Source of the DNA: Entrophospora sp. SA101
Taxonomy: Eukaryota; Glomeromycota; Glomeromycetes; Entrophosporales; Entrophosporaceae
Direction: 5' to 3'
Assembly: GCA_958430865.1 (NCBI GenBank)
Contig: CAUDNR010000131.1
Coordinates: forward strand, 17,430 to 39,211
DNA length: 21,782 nt
Position numbers and translations under genes: made by a program
Notes under the pieces: model-generated
What the model was told of the DNA's origin: nothing
The model's database searches: none
What the model saw: only the letters and a program-made list of their open reading frames with translations
Shown here: piece after piece, positions 10,261-20,947 of the stretch
Numbering within the stretch: the first letter of the stretch is position 1
Layout: every line of letters starts with the position of its first letter

Positions 10261-11012
10261 GGTCACTTTACCAACAAGACACTTTACCAACAGGACACTT
10301 TACCTACAAGCATTGTGTTAACAATTTGCCAAGGACTGTGTAAAGACTAGTGTTGGTCACCAAAACTATTTTGAAGAGGTGAAAGTCAAAACTAAAATTA
10401 AAAGTTATATGTCAAAACTAAATCAAAAGTCAATAGTCAAAAATCAAAACTAGTTTTGACTTATGGCGAAACCTTTTGACTTTTGCATGGTTGCAAAACT
10501 CTCGAGTTTTGGAAACCAACACTAGTAAAGACCTGGATAACTCTATGTAGAAGCCAAAAGTTTGATTTTTTACAGTCAAGTTAAATCAATTGTTGACCTT
10601 GCCATACAAATCATTAACTAATAATACAACTTATTATCCTTACTTTGCATCAAAAACCAGTTCATAAAAATACAATGTAGATACATGTGTAATTTTTTTT
10701 TTTGTCTGATGAAATTGATAAAAATTACATATTCGGACTTTATGTTATTTTTAATTGTTTTATTTAAATAAATAAAATACTTGAATCTTTTCTCTCGCAT
10801 TTGAATACTTTTAAACATAATTTTTTGAATTTTTATGAAAAAAAAAGAGTAATGATTTGAAATGCTAAACTCACACCCTTATTACATAAAAAACGTTGAA
10901 AAGCCCAAATTGCCAAAATAGTTCAAGCTTTGAAAAACAGTTTGGGCTAGAAACCTTATTTGATTGTTGGTAAAGTGTCCTGTTGGTAAAGTGCCTTGTC
11001 GGTAAAGTGACC
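10261..11012. mobile_element. Non-autonomous inverted-repeat element with triplicated 16-bp ends
   Basis: The left end (10261-10304) and right end (10969-11012) are inverted copies of about 44 bp with only two or three mismatches. Each end is itself three tandem 16-bp units, roughly GGTCACTTTACCAACA, CACTTTACCAACAGGA and CACTTTACC. No transposase is encoded between them. A hAT-type MITE (10348-10524) sits inside; without it the element would be about 570 bp. A clear target duplication of the outer element was not found, so the superfamily is not assigned. Part of the interior (10610-10724) recurs inverted and diverged at the right edge of the window. Confidence 0.7.
10340..10532. mobile_element. 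hAT-type MITE with perfect 8-bp target duplication
   Basis: The 177-bp element at 10348-10524 begins TAGTGTTGGTCACCAAAAC and ends with its inverted partner (17 of 19 positions match). It is flanked on both sides by GTAAAGAC (10340-10347 and 10525-10532). Eight-base duplications of the form nTnnnnAn are typical of hAT transposases, and this site fits. There is no coding capacity; the interior is a series of AAAGTCAAAACTAA-like phrases with internal palindromes. It is nested in the 10261-11012 element and so inserted after it. Confidence 0.82.
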
Positions 11013-11121
11013 CTGAACTAGCATTCACGTCATTGATTAAAAAAACTTTCCACACCTTCTACTACCTAAGTGTTGATTTTTATACATTTGAAACTAAGCT
11101 TTCTTCCCTCCAAAAACCATT

Positions 11122-11139
11122 TATATATATATATATATA
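11122..11139. repeat. (TA)n dinucleotide repeat
   Basis: About nine uninterrupted TA units. Confidence 0.85.
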
Positions 11140-11780
11140 ATTCCTATTCTCATGGCACGGTCATTTGTAGGTTAAAGTGTTAGCAGTTTCAAAGGTGTTA
11201 ACGGTTGACATTAAAACGTAGTAGAACATCATCATAACAGAAGATTTGCCACACTTTGCCTCTTATAGTAAACAACTTGACTAATAAAGTAATTGACGAG
11301 TCTAATTTTTATTTCAATTTTGCCTGCAATTTACACTATAAATTAATAAATGATGAAATTAATTAATTTATTACAAGATGAATTGGAACTTCTAGTGGTA
11401 ATTTGATAAAGTCATTTCTCTTCTAGAGATTAGTCATGAAAAAAGGTCACATTCTTAATTTTTTTATTTTGGCAACTTGATATAATCCAAAAACTGCAGC
11501 ATTTATCGGAGAGGGTATGAACAAAGGTGTTTAATTAATCCGTCAGGTTTATAATAACAATGCCAGCAATATCTGAATTATAATGAGATTGTTTCTACGA
11601 GAGAAATTCATTAGAATAGTTTAGATAATATAATATATTCTTAATCATATAAAAATTTTATCATTTTAAATATCTAATAAAAGCATCGAATATGACTGCA
11701 TCGTTAAAAAAATAAATGTCTACTACAGTATTATGCATGCCTATTAATATCATTGGGCAACTAAATTAATTAACCGGTTA

Positions 11781-12011
11781 TGCTCTAGTCCCCCTATTTT
11801 TTTCGCAATGACCAGACCCAAGGGAATTTTCGGAATGGAATTCATGTATTAAAAAAGTTTTATTTACAAAAATAATTGGTCTTTTTGAACTTTCACTTTC
11901 TGCCAAATACTGAAGGTTGAAATCATTCTCAAAAGCACCATAATGCCAAATTTCATCATTTAATTCATTTTCAGATGATATTTCAGATCCATCTTCTGAA
12001 CCAGTTGTTAT
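11781..12011 (-). pseudogene. Possible coding remnant, unknown acidic protein
   Basis: The minus strand stays open for 77 codons between two stops without a good start codon. The first 50 residues look protein-like, with an acidic Ser/Glu stretch (SEDGSEISSENELNDE) followed by IWHYGAFENDFNLQYL and SSKRPIIFVN. Acidic, serine-rich regions of this kind occur in many fungal and transposon-derived proteins. I do not recognise the family. It could be an exon fragment or chance. Confidence 0.3.
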
Positions 12012-12415
12012 TTAAAAGCCTTAAATTGTTTCATCTAAAAGAGTTATTATCAACATTAAGATCTTAAAATTTTTTGTTTTTTTTTTTTTTTTTTTGTGCT
12101 TTAGAGTCTCTTGCATTTTTAAGTTATTTTACATTTACTGTATTTCAATATATAATATATATAATGTAACCTTACATATATAACAACACAAAACAAGATT
12201 AAAATAAATAACAGCATGAGTGTGTAGTGACTTCCCAAAATTGAAAAACCGTTTATTTATTTGGATTGTCTAAATTTAGAAATGATTTTCTTATTATTTT
12301 TCGCGAACATACAGTACACTAATACTTGATGATGTGTGAGCTATATTACTTGCAATGACAAAAAAAAAAAAAATTCACAATACTTTAGCAGGATAAAACT
12401 AATAGTTAGAGTTTC

Positions 12416-12600
12416 TATTCGTAATACAAATTCTTATTCGAATTATTCGTAATATAACTCAATCTTAATTCGAATATTATCAGTCGTTTTGTTCAAATTA
12501 TTCGTTTTAATCGATTATTTGTTTATTCGAATAGACCTTTAATGTAATTTGAATAATCAAATTCATAACGAGTAAAACAAATAATTCGAATAAACCTTTA
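12416..12600. repeat. ATTCGAAT-rich imperfect repeat
   Basis: The words ATTCGAAT, ATTATTCG and CGAATAATT recur in both orientations. The phrases TTTATTCGAATAGACCTTTAA and TAATTCGAATAAACCTTTAA near its end are near-identical direct repeats. A related but less regular AATTCAAAT-rich tract lies at 20150-20343. This is either simple-sequence expansion or a worn mobile element. Confidence 0.5.
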
Positions 12601-14178
12601 AATAGTAATAACGGTGGGATATTATAATAATAATACCGACAAGCTCGGTACCATCTGAAAAGTTTTCATCAACTGGGATTTGTTTAAGTTCTTAGCCAGT
12701 TAAGGTACCCTTTACCATTGTTAAAGGACTTAATGAATGATAACCGAGCAAAAAACTATTCCCCAACCAGGCTACTACCTTTTTTTGGGAAAGAAAAAAA
12801 TAATAAAATCTTGGCTGATGCCACCTGAACTACTTTAGCCCGAACCTTTGATGTTTGATGGCAGGAAGGAACCCGAGCGGAAAATTTAGTCAAAGAACTC
12901 AACGTGGATGAATGAAATTGCTAAAGAATTCTTGATTAAAACGGCTATTCATTTAATGCTGACTTACTAAAAAAGAATGGCTAACATCACTACTAATACT
13001 AATACATGTACTAAAAGGAATAGAACTCCACAACAAATAATTTTTGAGAAATCCTCTCTTTGGATCACATTAAAGTTAGAGAGACATTCTATCAACAACT
13101 AATATAGTTAAGTTTTTGTCGTGTAGTATAAGTGGTTTAAAGGCCTAAATTGCGAGTATTTCATAATGACGTTTTCTTTTGAAAATCGGTTTAATAAAAA
13201 AATGATCGCCGCGATCTTTTTTGAAGAAAAAAGCCAATTTTAGAGGTTATAATAGACAAAGTATTCATTAGAATAGCTTAAAAATGTTTATAAGATTTTT
13301 CGGTGAATTCCAATCTCTCCAATCCCTATTGCATTTAAATATATTGTGTGTAACATTCTGAAAGTAAAATTGGCGCATGTGTTTGTTTATATTTTATGCA
13401 AATCCCCCAACTTTTGTCAATAATTCATACAGCGGCTTAGTTTTTAGACTAAATAAAATAAATAATAGTGCATCACCCGAGTAACAATAATACTTCGGGC
13501 CACGCAAAAGAAAGAAATTTTTTAAGTTATCATGTTTTAAAAAAATTCAAGTCTCTAGAATAAAATGAATAATATTAAATCTATATAATATATTGAGATT
13601 GGGTGTCAGATTTAATAAAATTTTCCTTCCACGAACATGCAAGCTCTCTTTGTACAATTTTATCCATATTACTCACAAATTCGAGGCTTCAGACAAACGA
13701 ATAACTTTAGCAGTTAGTCTCTTTGGGAACAATGCAATATAATAAAATTCAGAGCTGCAGAAAACCCTCTAAAATTTGGTTGCATCATCATATCCTTAGG
13801 TTTTCATGTCATATTAGCCTTTATACCAAAGGAATATCAGAATTTAAATATTTGAATAGTCGTTTTTCTTGCTCAAATATTTGCTTTCTCCCCTTTCAAT
13901 CTCATCTTCAATAGTTTCGTTGCTTTACCTTTGATGTTTTGACGATTTTTAAATTATTATGCAAAGAAAATTTGGATTAATTCTTCCATTATTTAATTGC
14001 TTACTATTATTAAGTAAAAACATGAGTTCATAGTTCTTCCTTGTCTTAGGTTCTTAATTCAACCAAAATTAAATGGTGGGTAAATAGATGATGGATGACC
14101 TTAAATATAAAATTTGTGTGTTATCAATTCATGTTATAATAAAAAACCCGTTTTATTTACACTTATCAAAAAAAAAAA

Positions 14179-14210
14179 ACACTTGTCAATAGCTTGATTT
14201 TGACAAGTGT
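14179..14210. repeat. Perfect 11-bp inverted repeat (hairpin)
   Basis: ACACTTGTCAA at 14179-14189 is mirrored by TTGACAAGTGT at 14200-14210 across a 10-base loop. It lies just after a run of A and may be part of a small repeat; no gene is next to it. Confidence 0.55.
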
Positions 14211-14659
14211 AACCAAACCCCTAGTGAATCTTCATATGATGGATGATTGTAATTACTAATAATACCAAGTCTTTTCATAGATTGAAGATTGAAGGTTAAT
14301 TTTAATACTGTAAAATAGTAATCTTACATACAACAGGAAATCTATGAAAGTTATACGAAAAGAAAATCAGAAAAACTGATCAAGTATTCAAACCAGTCCA
14401 ATTTCATATTGTTATTTAATCACCAATAAAATAATTGACTCACGGGGAATATCTCAAACAACGGAGAAGCAAATATTCTAACATTCTAAAATGCAACAGA
14501 CCTTTAATTCTTATATTTAATTTAAATGAAGGAATTTAAATGATTGGATCACTTTAGAAATAACTTGAAAATAATTCTACACAGAAGGTTCAAGTAATGC
14601 ATTTAATTAAAATAATTTAGGAACATGTGTAAATAACGTTGTAATTTTCTCAACTTCAT

Positions 14660-14740
14660 GTATTATCATAATCTTAATCATCATTATCATCATCATAATC
14701 ATCATAATCATCATCATAATCATCACAATCATCATTTAAT
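14660..14740. repeat. TCA/TAA trinucleotide microsatellite
   Basis: Imperfect ATCATCATAATC units run for about 80 bp. A His/Asn frame opens through it only because of the triplet repeat; no gene is inferred. Confidence 0.8.
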
Positions 14741-14939
14741 AAATAACACTGTCCTTGACCTTGACCTTGTTGTTGTTGGTCTTCGAATATTATATTTTCG
14801 TAATAGTGAATCCATCTTTAACACTAATCCCGTGCATAATTATTTTCTCTTATTATATATTTGTCTCTATTTTTTTATTATTTTTTATTTATTCTTTTCT
14901 TTTAGTGAGGTAATATTCAATAAATTTTATTTGGAGACG

Positions 14940-15734
14940 TACACTTACCTACCATAAATATCCGACCACATGACGATCATTTTAGGGCAACTTACGCCTC
15001 GCGCAGTTCAAAAATTTATTAACCAAACCGGGATTGATGCATTAAGTAAACATGTTTTTAAAGTTAATTTACATATAAACTTAAAGTTTTGTTGAGTTTG
15101 CATTATTAATTAATTTAGGGTGAAAATTTTAAATTAGACAAAAAATTTCATGATTTTTATGAAACTTTGAACTTAGTAAAAAACTTCAAACCTCTGTTGA
15201 ATCATGGATTATGTCATTAACTAAGTCCACTTAAAATATCTTGAATTATATATGGTTAAAATTTGAGAAAATTTGATCAAGTATTGACAACGAAACGTAA
15301 AACCTTAAAATTTGCATTTTGTCAACTTTATTAAGTGTTTATATAATAAAATTACTGGGTGGTCGGATACTTTTTTAAACCCTTTTCGCGAACTAATTTA
15401 TGCTGACACTGTACTGTAGATATATGTAATCCATTACGTTGAGCACGTTTTATTAATGAATAATATACATTACAATGAAGAAATTTGACCTTTTATTACA
15501 TGTAAGGATTCTGATTGAAAATTGCTTTTTTGGACTATTTGCTAAATGTTTCCATTAATAACATACCAAGCCTTTTGAAGCTTTTGTAATTTGGAGATTT
15601 TGATTATCAAGTACAAGTCTAATTTGTAAAGTAAAAAAGGTTTTATTTAAGAAAATGTTACTTTTTTAGTAAGGACTCTTTTCATTTGATGCTACACAAC
15701 TTGGGTGGTCGGATATTTATGGTAGGTGAATGTA
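14940..15734. mobile_element. Tc1/mariner-like non-autonomous element with TA flanks
   Basis: Inverted ends at 14942-14969 and 15705-15732 match at 26 of 28 positions, sharing CACCTACCATAAATATCCGACCAC-like sequence. A TA dinucleotide flanks each side (14940-14941 and 15733-15734), the target duplication expected of Tc1/mariner elements. The 791-bp body has no transposase frame. A third copy of the inner end motif, GGGTGGTCGGATA, occurs at about 15358-15370, so the element may be a composite or hold a nested end. Confidence 0.72.
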
Positions 15735-16586
15735 CCTGACTTGAGTAGGGAGTAATAGTTAAGGAGGGCACCCACTAAGAAACGTGATCAGGATATATAG
15801 TGTAAAATCTAAAGCAGATATTGTTTAGTATTGCTTTTAGCAAAGAATTGTTAAATAATAGTTTTGAGAGTAAAGCATAACGTTTCCATAATAAAAACCT
15901 TCTTGATATAATGGATTTTCCCTAATACTAATTACCTGAATTATTCGTTAAACTGAGATTCACTGTGTAATTACTTTCGAATGTAAAATCAATTTGACAA
16001 GTCAGTGACGACATCAAATAATTATTTATAATAGTTTGATTTTATTCTCAGAAGCTTAAAATAATACAAAAATGCACATAGGGTCCAAAAAAATTAATAG
16101 TATTTGGAATTTTGTCAATTCTACCAAAGAGCAAAACTTGCCGGAACGGTATATAAAATTTCGATCTAAATAACTGCTTTGAACTTGAAACTTGAAACAA
16201 ATAATTTTGAATGAGAAAAATATTCAGATAAGATAGATAGATACCATACCAAAACGTGATGATGCATATCAAAGCTAATCTCACAAACACACAATTGAAT
16301 GGCGAGGATAGATGTGTGAATACTGCCTAGGAGATTTGTATAAGTGTTGGTAGTTAAATATTTTAACATCTCCATGCTTAGCAAAGATGGAGGGAAAATT
16401 CGCGTAACAGCAGCATTGATTAACTCAAACGCCAAGTGTCATGGGCGCGAGCCTAGCAGATAATCTTGGGATTAGCTATTCTAGTAATTCGTTCGAAAAA
16501 CTAACCGATTAATTTTTGGAATTGGAGATGATCATTTCTTACCCATATAATATATTTTTTTCTGATGCATATATATCACCAACATA
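15735..16586. other. Intergenic region without supported gene
   Basis: No repeat structure or homologous coding sequence was recognised. Two overlapping minus-strand frames (16048-16435) are open for 80-89 codons, but they are rich in hydrophobic and Cys/His residues by composition only and show no motif. Confidence 0.4.
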
Positions 16587-17473
16587 ATGCCGGATTATTC
16601 CATCCTTGGTATAGTTGATGGAGAGAATGTGGAATGTTATCTTTCTTCAAGTGGTGCTGTGATAAATAAACTTTTCAAAAAACTCGGAGGAAATATAATC
16701 AAACCAATAATCACAGAAAATAAAAGATCCATGTATTTTAAAGAGAGATTTGGCGAGAAACTTTTTTTCTGAGGCAAAATACCAATTACCGTCGGAAAAA
16801 ATGTTACAGCACCTGTTTAGATAATGGTTATAGATCTTGAGAGTCTTTTCTCCTCCAAGCCACATATGGAAAAAAATATGGAGTATTATTCTCATAGAAT
16901 CATGCTTGGTACTCCTTGGTTGAAGATGCACATGCTGAAATTACACGAATCTGAATTGATATATACGACTCTTCGAATTCCTCCAAACGTATGATATTCC
17001 TATAACAACGGAAGATACCGAAGAAGAGACTGATTTCAATCCGAGTGATTTCGATTCATCCAATTCTGGAAAAGAGTATGTTAGATTATATGCATTTCCG
17101 GTTGGAAGATCAAGAAAAAGTTAAAAAGAATAGTTTGATTCCAACGATTATAAAGTAGTAAATTGTAATACTCAAAGTCAAATCACATATGGTGTAATAT
17201 CAGATTCCAGCAAACAACTTAAAATTCAATTCTTCCGTAAATTATCCCAGAGAACAAACAAGGCGGAGGCTCGCAGACGTGTCTTATCGAAGAGTTAGCA
17301 AAAAAATAAATGAAATAGAATATCCATTGTTTGAAGGGTACCAAAAGCTAACCACACGTCATGTACAATGGACCTACATTATTAATCGCTCTGAAATATG
17401 ATGATTATTTTTCTTTCGAGAGAATTACTGTATTCACGTCATCTGGAAAGAGCTAGTGGATGTTCATAGATAG
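16587..17473 (+). pseudogene. Pseudogene of unrecognised protein, several frameshifts
   Basis: A protein-like sequence can be followed across frame changes. It starts MPDYSILGIVDGENVECYLS and continues through NKLFKKLGGNIIKPIITENK and MYFKERFGEKLF. At 16762-16768 a run of seven T shifts the frame; with one base fewer it continues SEAKYQLPSEKMLQHLFR. After a less clear section (16820-16970) an acidic region EDTEEETDFNPSDFDSSNSG leads to VRLYAFPVGRSRKS. Two stops follow near 17120-17130. Then come DYKVVNCNTQSQITYGVISD, IQFFRKLSQRTNKAEARRRV and, in a third frame, INEIEYPLFEGYQKLTTRHV. The composition is that of a folded protein with a basic segment near the end. I do not recognise the family, and the frames alone do not show whether it was a host gene or a mobile-element protein. 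Confidence 0.5.
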
Positions 17474-18692
17474 TTATAGTAATAACTTTGTTTTCTGAAA
17501 AAAAAATATAAAAAAATATTATTTGTCTATTATTGAAATCTAGTATAATTATGAAAATTAAACATATAACAAGTTTTAACTTGAAACAATATCAAACCTA
17601 AAACCATTTCACTGGTAAAGGCGGCTTATTCAATCAGATTCACCCAATTTATTTATTATATTTGCCACCAATTATTCTACTCTCCCGATCCCCTAATTGG
17701 CGACAATAAAAAAATTATTAAAAAATCAAATAATATTCATGATTATTTCTTACCTTTTATTATTTATCATCATCATTATTATTGTCATTATTGTTGCTAG
17801 TATCAGTTATAGTGGTATCTTTAAAATTAAATATCGTTTTTCAATAAGTAAGGAAGGATTAAAAAAATATTGATTGTGAAGAGTTAGTAGATTAAAGATC
17901 GGATCATTCAACGATCAATAGAAATAGGAAAAGGAATTCAAAATGGTATTATCCCGAATATTAAAAGAAAAGAGAAAAAAGCTATTGGACACTGCCACAA
18001 AAATATAAAGCAAAACAACAAAAAAATTTATATCAAATTCAAAACTAATCTTATGATGAAAACAATGAAACAATGGAACAATATAACGGTACAAAAATTT
18101 AGCAAATTTCGAAGAAGGAATTCCCATAGAAAATTTTACTTTGAAATGAAAGATAATTAATTAGCAAAAGAAGTTTCCGGCTAAAAATCAAGACATTGAC
18201 AACGAAATAATAACAAAAATAATCCCAAGAATACTTCAGAAATTAAGGGAAGAGATCCAGCCGGAATTTAATTCGTGAAACGTATATGAAGCAAGGGATT
18301 TACATATAAAAATTCGGGGCATATTTACTAATACTAGTCAAAAGAAATAATTGTTAAATTGTCATACAACATACAAATTTTTATATCGCACCAAATCAAA
18401 ACAATGAAAATCAAAACAAAACAATCTTCATTCATGTTAAAAAAATGAAAACTATATATGTAAGAAGACAAGACTTCGATGGTTTAGTTTGTTTCTTATG
18501 ATATTTTATATCTAAGTCAATCAATTTTCTGTGTTGTTATTACTATGTTTAAGTTTTTTTTATAAAAAAAAAAACTTGAAAATATTTTTTGGTATTTCTT
18601 TTCTTTTTAAACACTATGACATAACCATGAACTGTGTGTTTATGAAGGTCACTATTTTATTGAAATTTGGTCATAACACTATACATATCAAC
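17474..18692. other. AT-rich region, no clear gene
   Basis: There are short ATT/TCA-rich patches (17755-17800). A lysine- and glutamine-rich stretch at 17880-18290 has interrupted plus-strand frames and might be a very old coding remnant, but nothing can be identified. A minus-strand frame at 17915-18127 is hydrophobic by composition only. Confidence 0.4.
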
Positions 18693-18845
18693 CAGGGCTG
18701 GCTGCGTAACCCAAATGAGCACTTGGCTAAACTGACTAAACTATTTAGTCATATTTTAGGTCGAGTTTAGTCAAGTTTAGTCAAGATGATTATTACTAAA
18801 TTAGGTTTTTAACCCCTTTATGCTGCTGCCAGCCCTGATAACAAC
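18685..18845. mobile_element. hAT-type MITE with CAGGGCTGGC ends
   Basis: The 145-bp element at 18693-18837 begins CAGGGCTGGCTGC and ends GCAGCCAGCCCTG-like (12 of 14 terminal positions match as an inverted repeat). It is flanked by ATATCAAC (18685-18692) and ATAACAAC (18838-18845), an 8-bp duplication with one difference. The pattern nTnnnnAn and CAGGG ends are typical of the hAT superfamily. The interior repeats TTTAGTCA several times and has no coding capacity. Confidence 0.78.
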
Positions 18846-19763
18846 ATGTTAGGAAGTCTCCATTTTGAAAAGTAAAAAGATATCATAGTCCTGACGATCT
18901 TATGTGTATTAAAAAAAAACCTCTGATTGATAAATGATTTGCTATAATAATAAACATAGTAAGTAATAATTAGTGAGTGTTATGGACCAGAGAAATAAAA
19001 ATAAGGAAAGAGATGTTTGTTATTATTATATATTAGTGTTGTTGGTTGACACATGACAAGGTCATATGTCATTTGTAGACAATTACCATATATGGCGGTA
19101 TTTTGTGTAATTTATGGGGTAGATCATGGGATAGGTACATATGACAAATTCATTTCTATCATTGTCTCGTGTCACATCATATTTAATCATATCTGCCATG
19201 TTACAAGGAATTTATAATGCTCAAGAATATTGGAGCATTTGAGGAAGAAACAATAATCTCATTAGTCATTAGTTTATGTACTTATTTAAACCAATAACAA
19301 TTTTGCCACAATATACATTGTTACTAGTTTTTGTATTGATATCTTGAACAGTTTTCAATGTTTGTGCAATTTCCAATACACTTAATGCATCAATTTGCAA
19401 GTTGAACATGAATATAGACTATGCAGGAAAAAAGTTATTAGCAAATGTAACCTGAGTCAATCTGCAAAAATAGTCATTTCAAAATACAAACCTTTTATGT
19501 TGAAGTTTAGTTTCAGAGATCATGTGATTTTTTTATTTTTTCCTTTTTCCAGGATCTTGTATTAATTGGAATCAATTTCTTAAAGCAAAAAAAAAAAGTC
19601 CATTGGCAATTATTATTAGTCTTTACAGAAATTTTTTTATTGCATAAAAAATAACAACACCCATAGGATTGTTTGCAAGGAAGGACAGCACCCCTTAGGT
19701 TGTGCAATGCACAAGGAACAACACTCCATATACAGCTAATCTTCTAATCTTAAAAGTATATAT

Positions 19764-19833
19764 GGTTGTTAATGGAGTGACTCTGAGGTGAGTTATATGT
19801 TTTATTATGATCTGAAGCAGTCCATTAACAACC
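19764..19833. repeat. Perfect 13-bp inverted repeat
   Basis: GGTTGTTAATGGA (19764-19776) is mirrored by TCCATTAACAACC (19821-19833), separated by 44 bases. The 70-bp unit could be a tiny MITE, but the flanks show no convincing target duplication. Confidence 0.55.
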
Positions 19834-20149
19834 CTATTTAAGAGAAATGCCACTCCAAAAAAATACTTTCTTGCAAGATAGAGAGGAATGGAGTTTTACT
19901 TGGTACCATTATATTAAATAGAGCTTGATATAATGAAGTTTTTGTCAATTGTATTACATATTTTCTCACAAGTCTTGTGTAATTGAATTTAGTAATGTCT
20001 CACAGAAAATAAAGTATATGCCATCCATCTAAAGACATCAAATGCTGTGTCATGCTGCCAAATCTCCAAATCTCAAAATAGCAATGATACTCTTTGGTGT
20101 CACGGGATTATAAAATCACATGACTCAATCATTTATTGTAAATAAATTT

Positions 20150-20343
20150 TTACTTGAATAAATGAATAAATCAAATATATGAAATGTATAAACAATTAAT
20201 TCAAATAAATGAATAAACAAATAATTCAAATATATAAAATGAATAATATATAATCAAATAAAAAAAAATAATTTAAACAAATGAATAAATGAATAAATGA
20301 ATAAAATGGATAATTTGAGTAAAATGAATAATTCAAATAATTT
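20150..20343. repeat. AATGAATAA / AATTCAAAT-rich tandem tract
   Basis: Units such as AATGAATAAA and AATAATTCAAAT recur irregularly for almost 200 bp. Four near-perfect GAATAAAT units lie at about 20283-20306. It looks like simple-sequence DNA. Confidence 0.7.
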
Positions 20344-20650
20344 GTATAACCAATTTCTTTATCTGAGTCTTCACTTGATGCATATTATAAATTTTTACTC
20401 AATTTGTTATTTGACTTTGTTTTTTTAACATTTCTAGTTTTTCCCAAATGTGCAGTTTGCTTATTTAGTCTTGGCATTTTTAATTGGAAGAATGTAAATG
20501 TGTTAATAGTGTATTGTTTGTTGATTGCTTACAAAAAATATGAAAATGGTTTTCTGAACTGAATTTTTTATAATTTGTTCTGATCACGTGTTTTGAAGAT
20601 CTTTTACTAATTAAGAAAAATCATCTTGTGCTAAATTTCATTTTTGATTG

Positions 20651-20800
20651 TAAAAATCACACAACTTCAAATCACTAAGGCTTTTTTTATTATTAAAATC
20701 TCTATTTTATTGTAGTTTAGGTTCTAAAGATTCAAAAATAGAGTTTTTCAATTTTATAATTTAAAAAAAAGCTTTAATGGTTTGAAGTTGCATGATTTTT
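20651..20800. repeat. Fold-back inverted repeat, ~38-bp arms
   Basis: The left arm (20651-20688, containing ACAACTTCAAATCA and GGCTTTTTTT) pairs with the right arm (20762-20800, containing AAAAAAAAGC and TGGTTTGAAGTTG). A shorter inner pair (AAATCTCTATTTT at 20696-20708 with AAAAATAGAG at about 20735) extends the stem. The arms match at roughly 80-85% by eye, with no coding content, which suggests a fold-back MITE. Confidence 0.55.
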
Positions 20801-20947
20801 TTTCATGCCTTTAGATGACCTGCACCATAGTTGAATTTAGAAAAAAATAAAGTAGTAATATATCACAAAAAATAAAGTAATTGAATTTAGTTTAGAATTA
20901 TTTAAGCTAAAAATTATTTTCTCAATATTTTAATAAAAAATAAAAAA

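Larger units (their letters stand above)
11013..14941. other. Gene-poor region of degraded repeats
   Basis: About 3.9 kb with no supportable intact gene. It holds a (TA)n run at 11122-11139, a possible minus-strand coding remnant at 11781-12011, a long T run near 12070-12095, an ATTCGAAT-rich repeat at 12416-12600, a hairpin at 14179-14210 and a TCA/TAA microsatellite at 14660-14740. The 12640-12920 part is less AT-rich than its surroundings and contains short palindromes such as CCGACAAGCTCGG, but I could not assign it. Confidence 0.5.
18846..20640. other. AT-rich region, no gene recognised
   Basis: Open frames are short and without motifs. It holds a 13-bp inverted repeat at 19764-19833 and the AATGAATAA-rich tract at 20150-20343, both listed. 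A CACGTG hexamer lies at 20585-20590. Confidence 0.45.

Noticed and set aside
10618..10818. Minus-strand 66-codon frame
   Set aside because: It lies inside the inverted-repeat element, is Lys/Ile-rich by base composition, and the diverged copy at the window end does not preserve it.
12640..12920. Coding remnant in less AT-rich DNA
   Set aside because: Short readable pieces exist on the minus strand (for example PVDENFSDGTELVGI), but no extended frame or known motif supports a call.
14658..14957. His/Asn-rich small protein
   Set aside because: The frame is produced by the TCA/TAA microsatellite and then runs into the Tc1-like element end.
16048..16435. Two overlapping minus-strand frames of 80-89 codons
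   Set aside because: No motif, no intron signals and no conserved partner; the composition fits chance open frames.
16425..16500. Possible tRNA or SINE
   Set aside because: GGCGCGAGCC and GTTCGAAA-like words suggested box elements, but no cloverleaf or correctly spaced A and B boxes could be drawn.
17915..18127. Hydrophobic minus-strand frame
   Set aside because: The Phe/Ile/Ser-rich composition is what the complement of A-rich DNA gives by chance.
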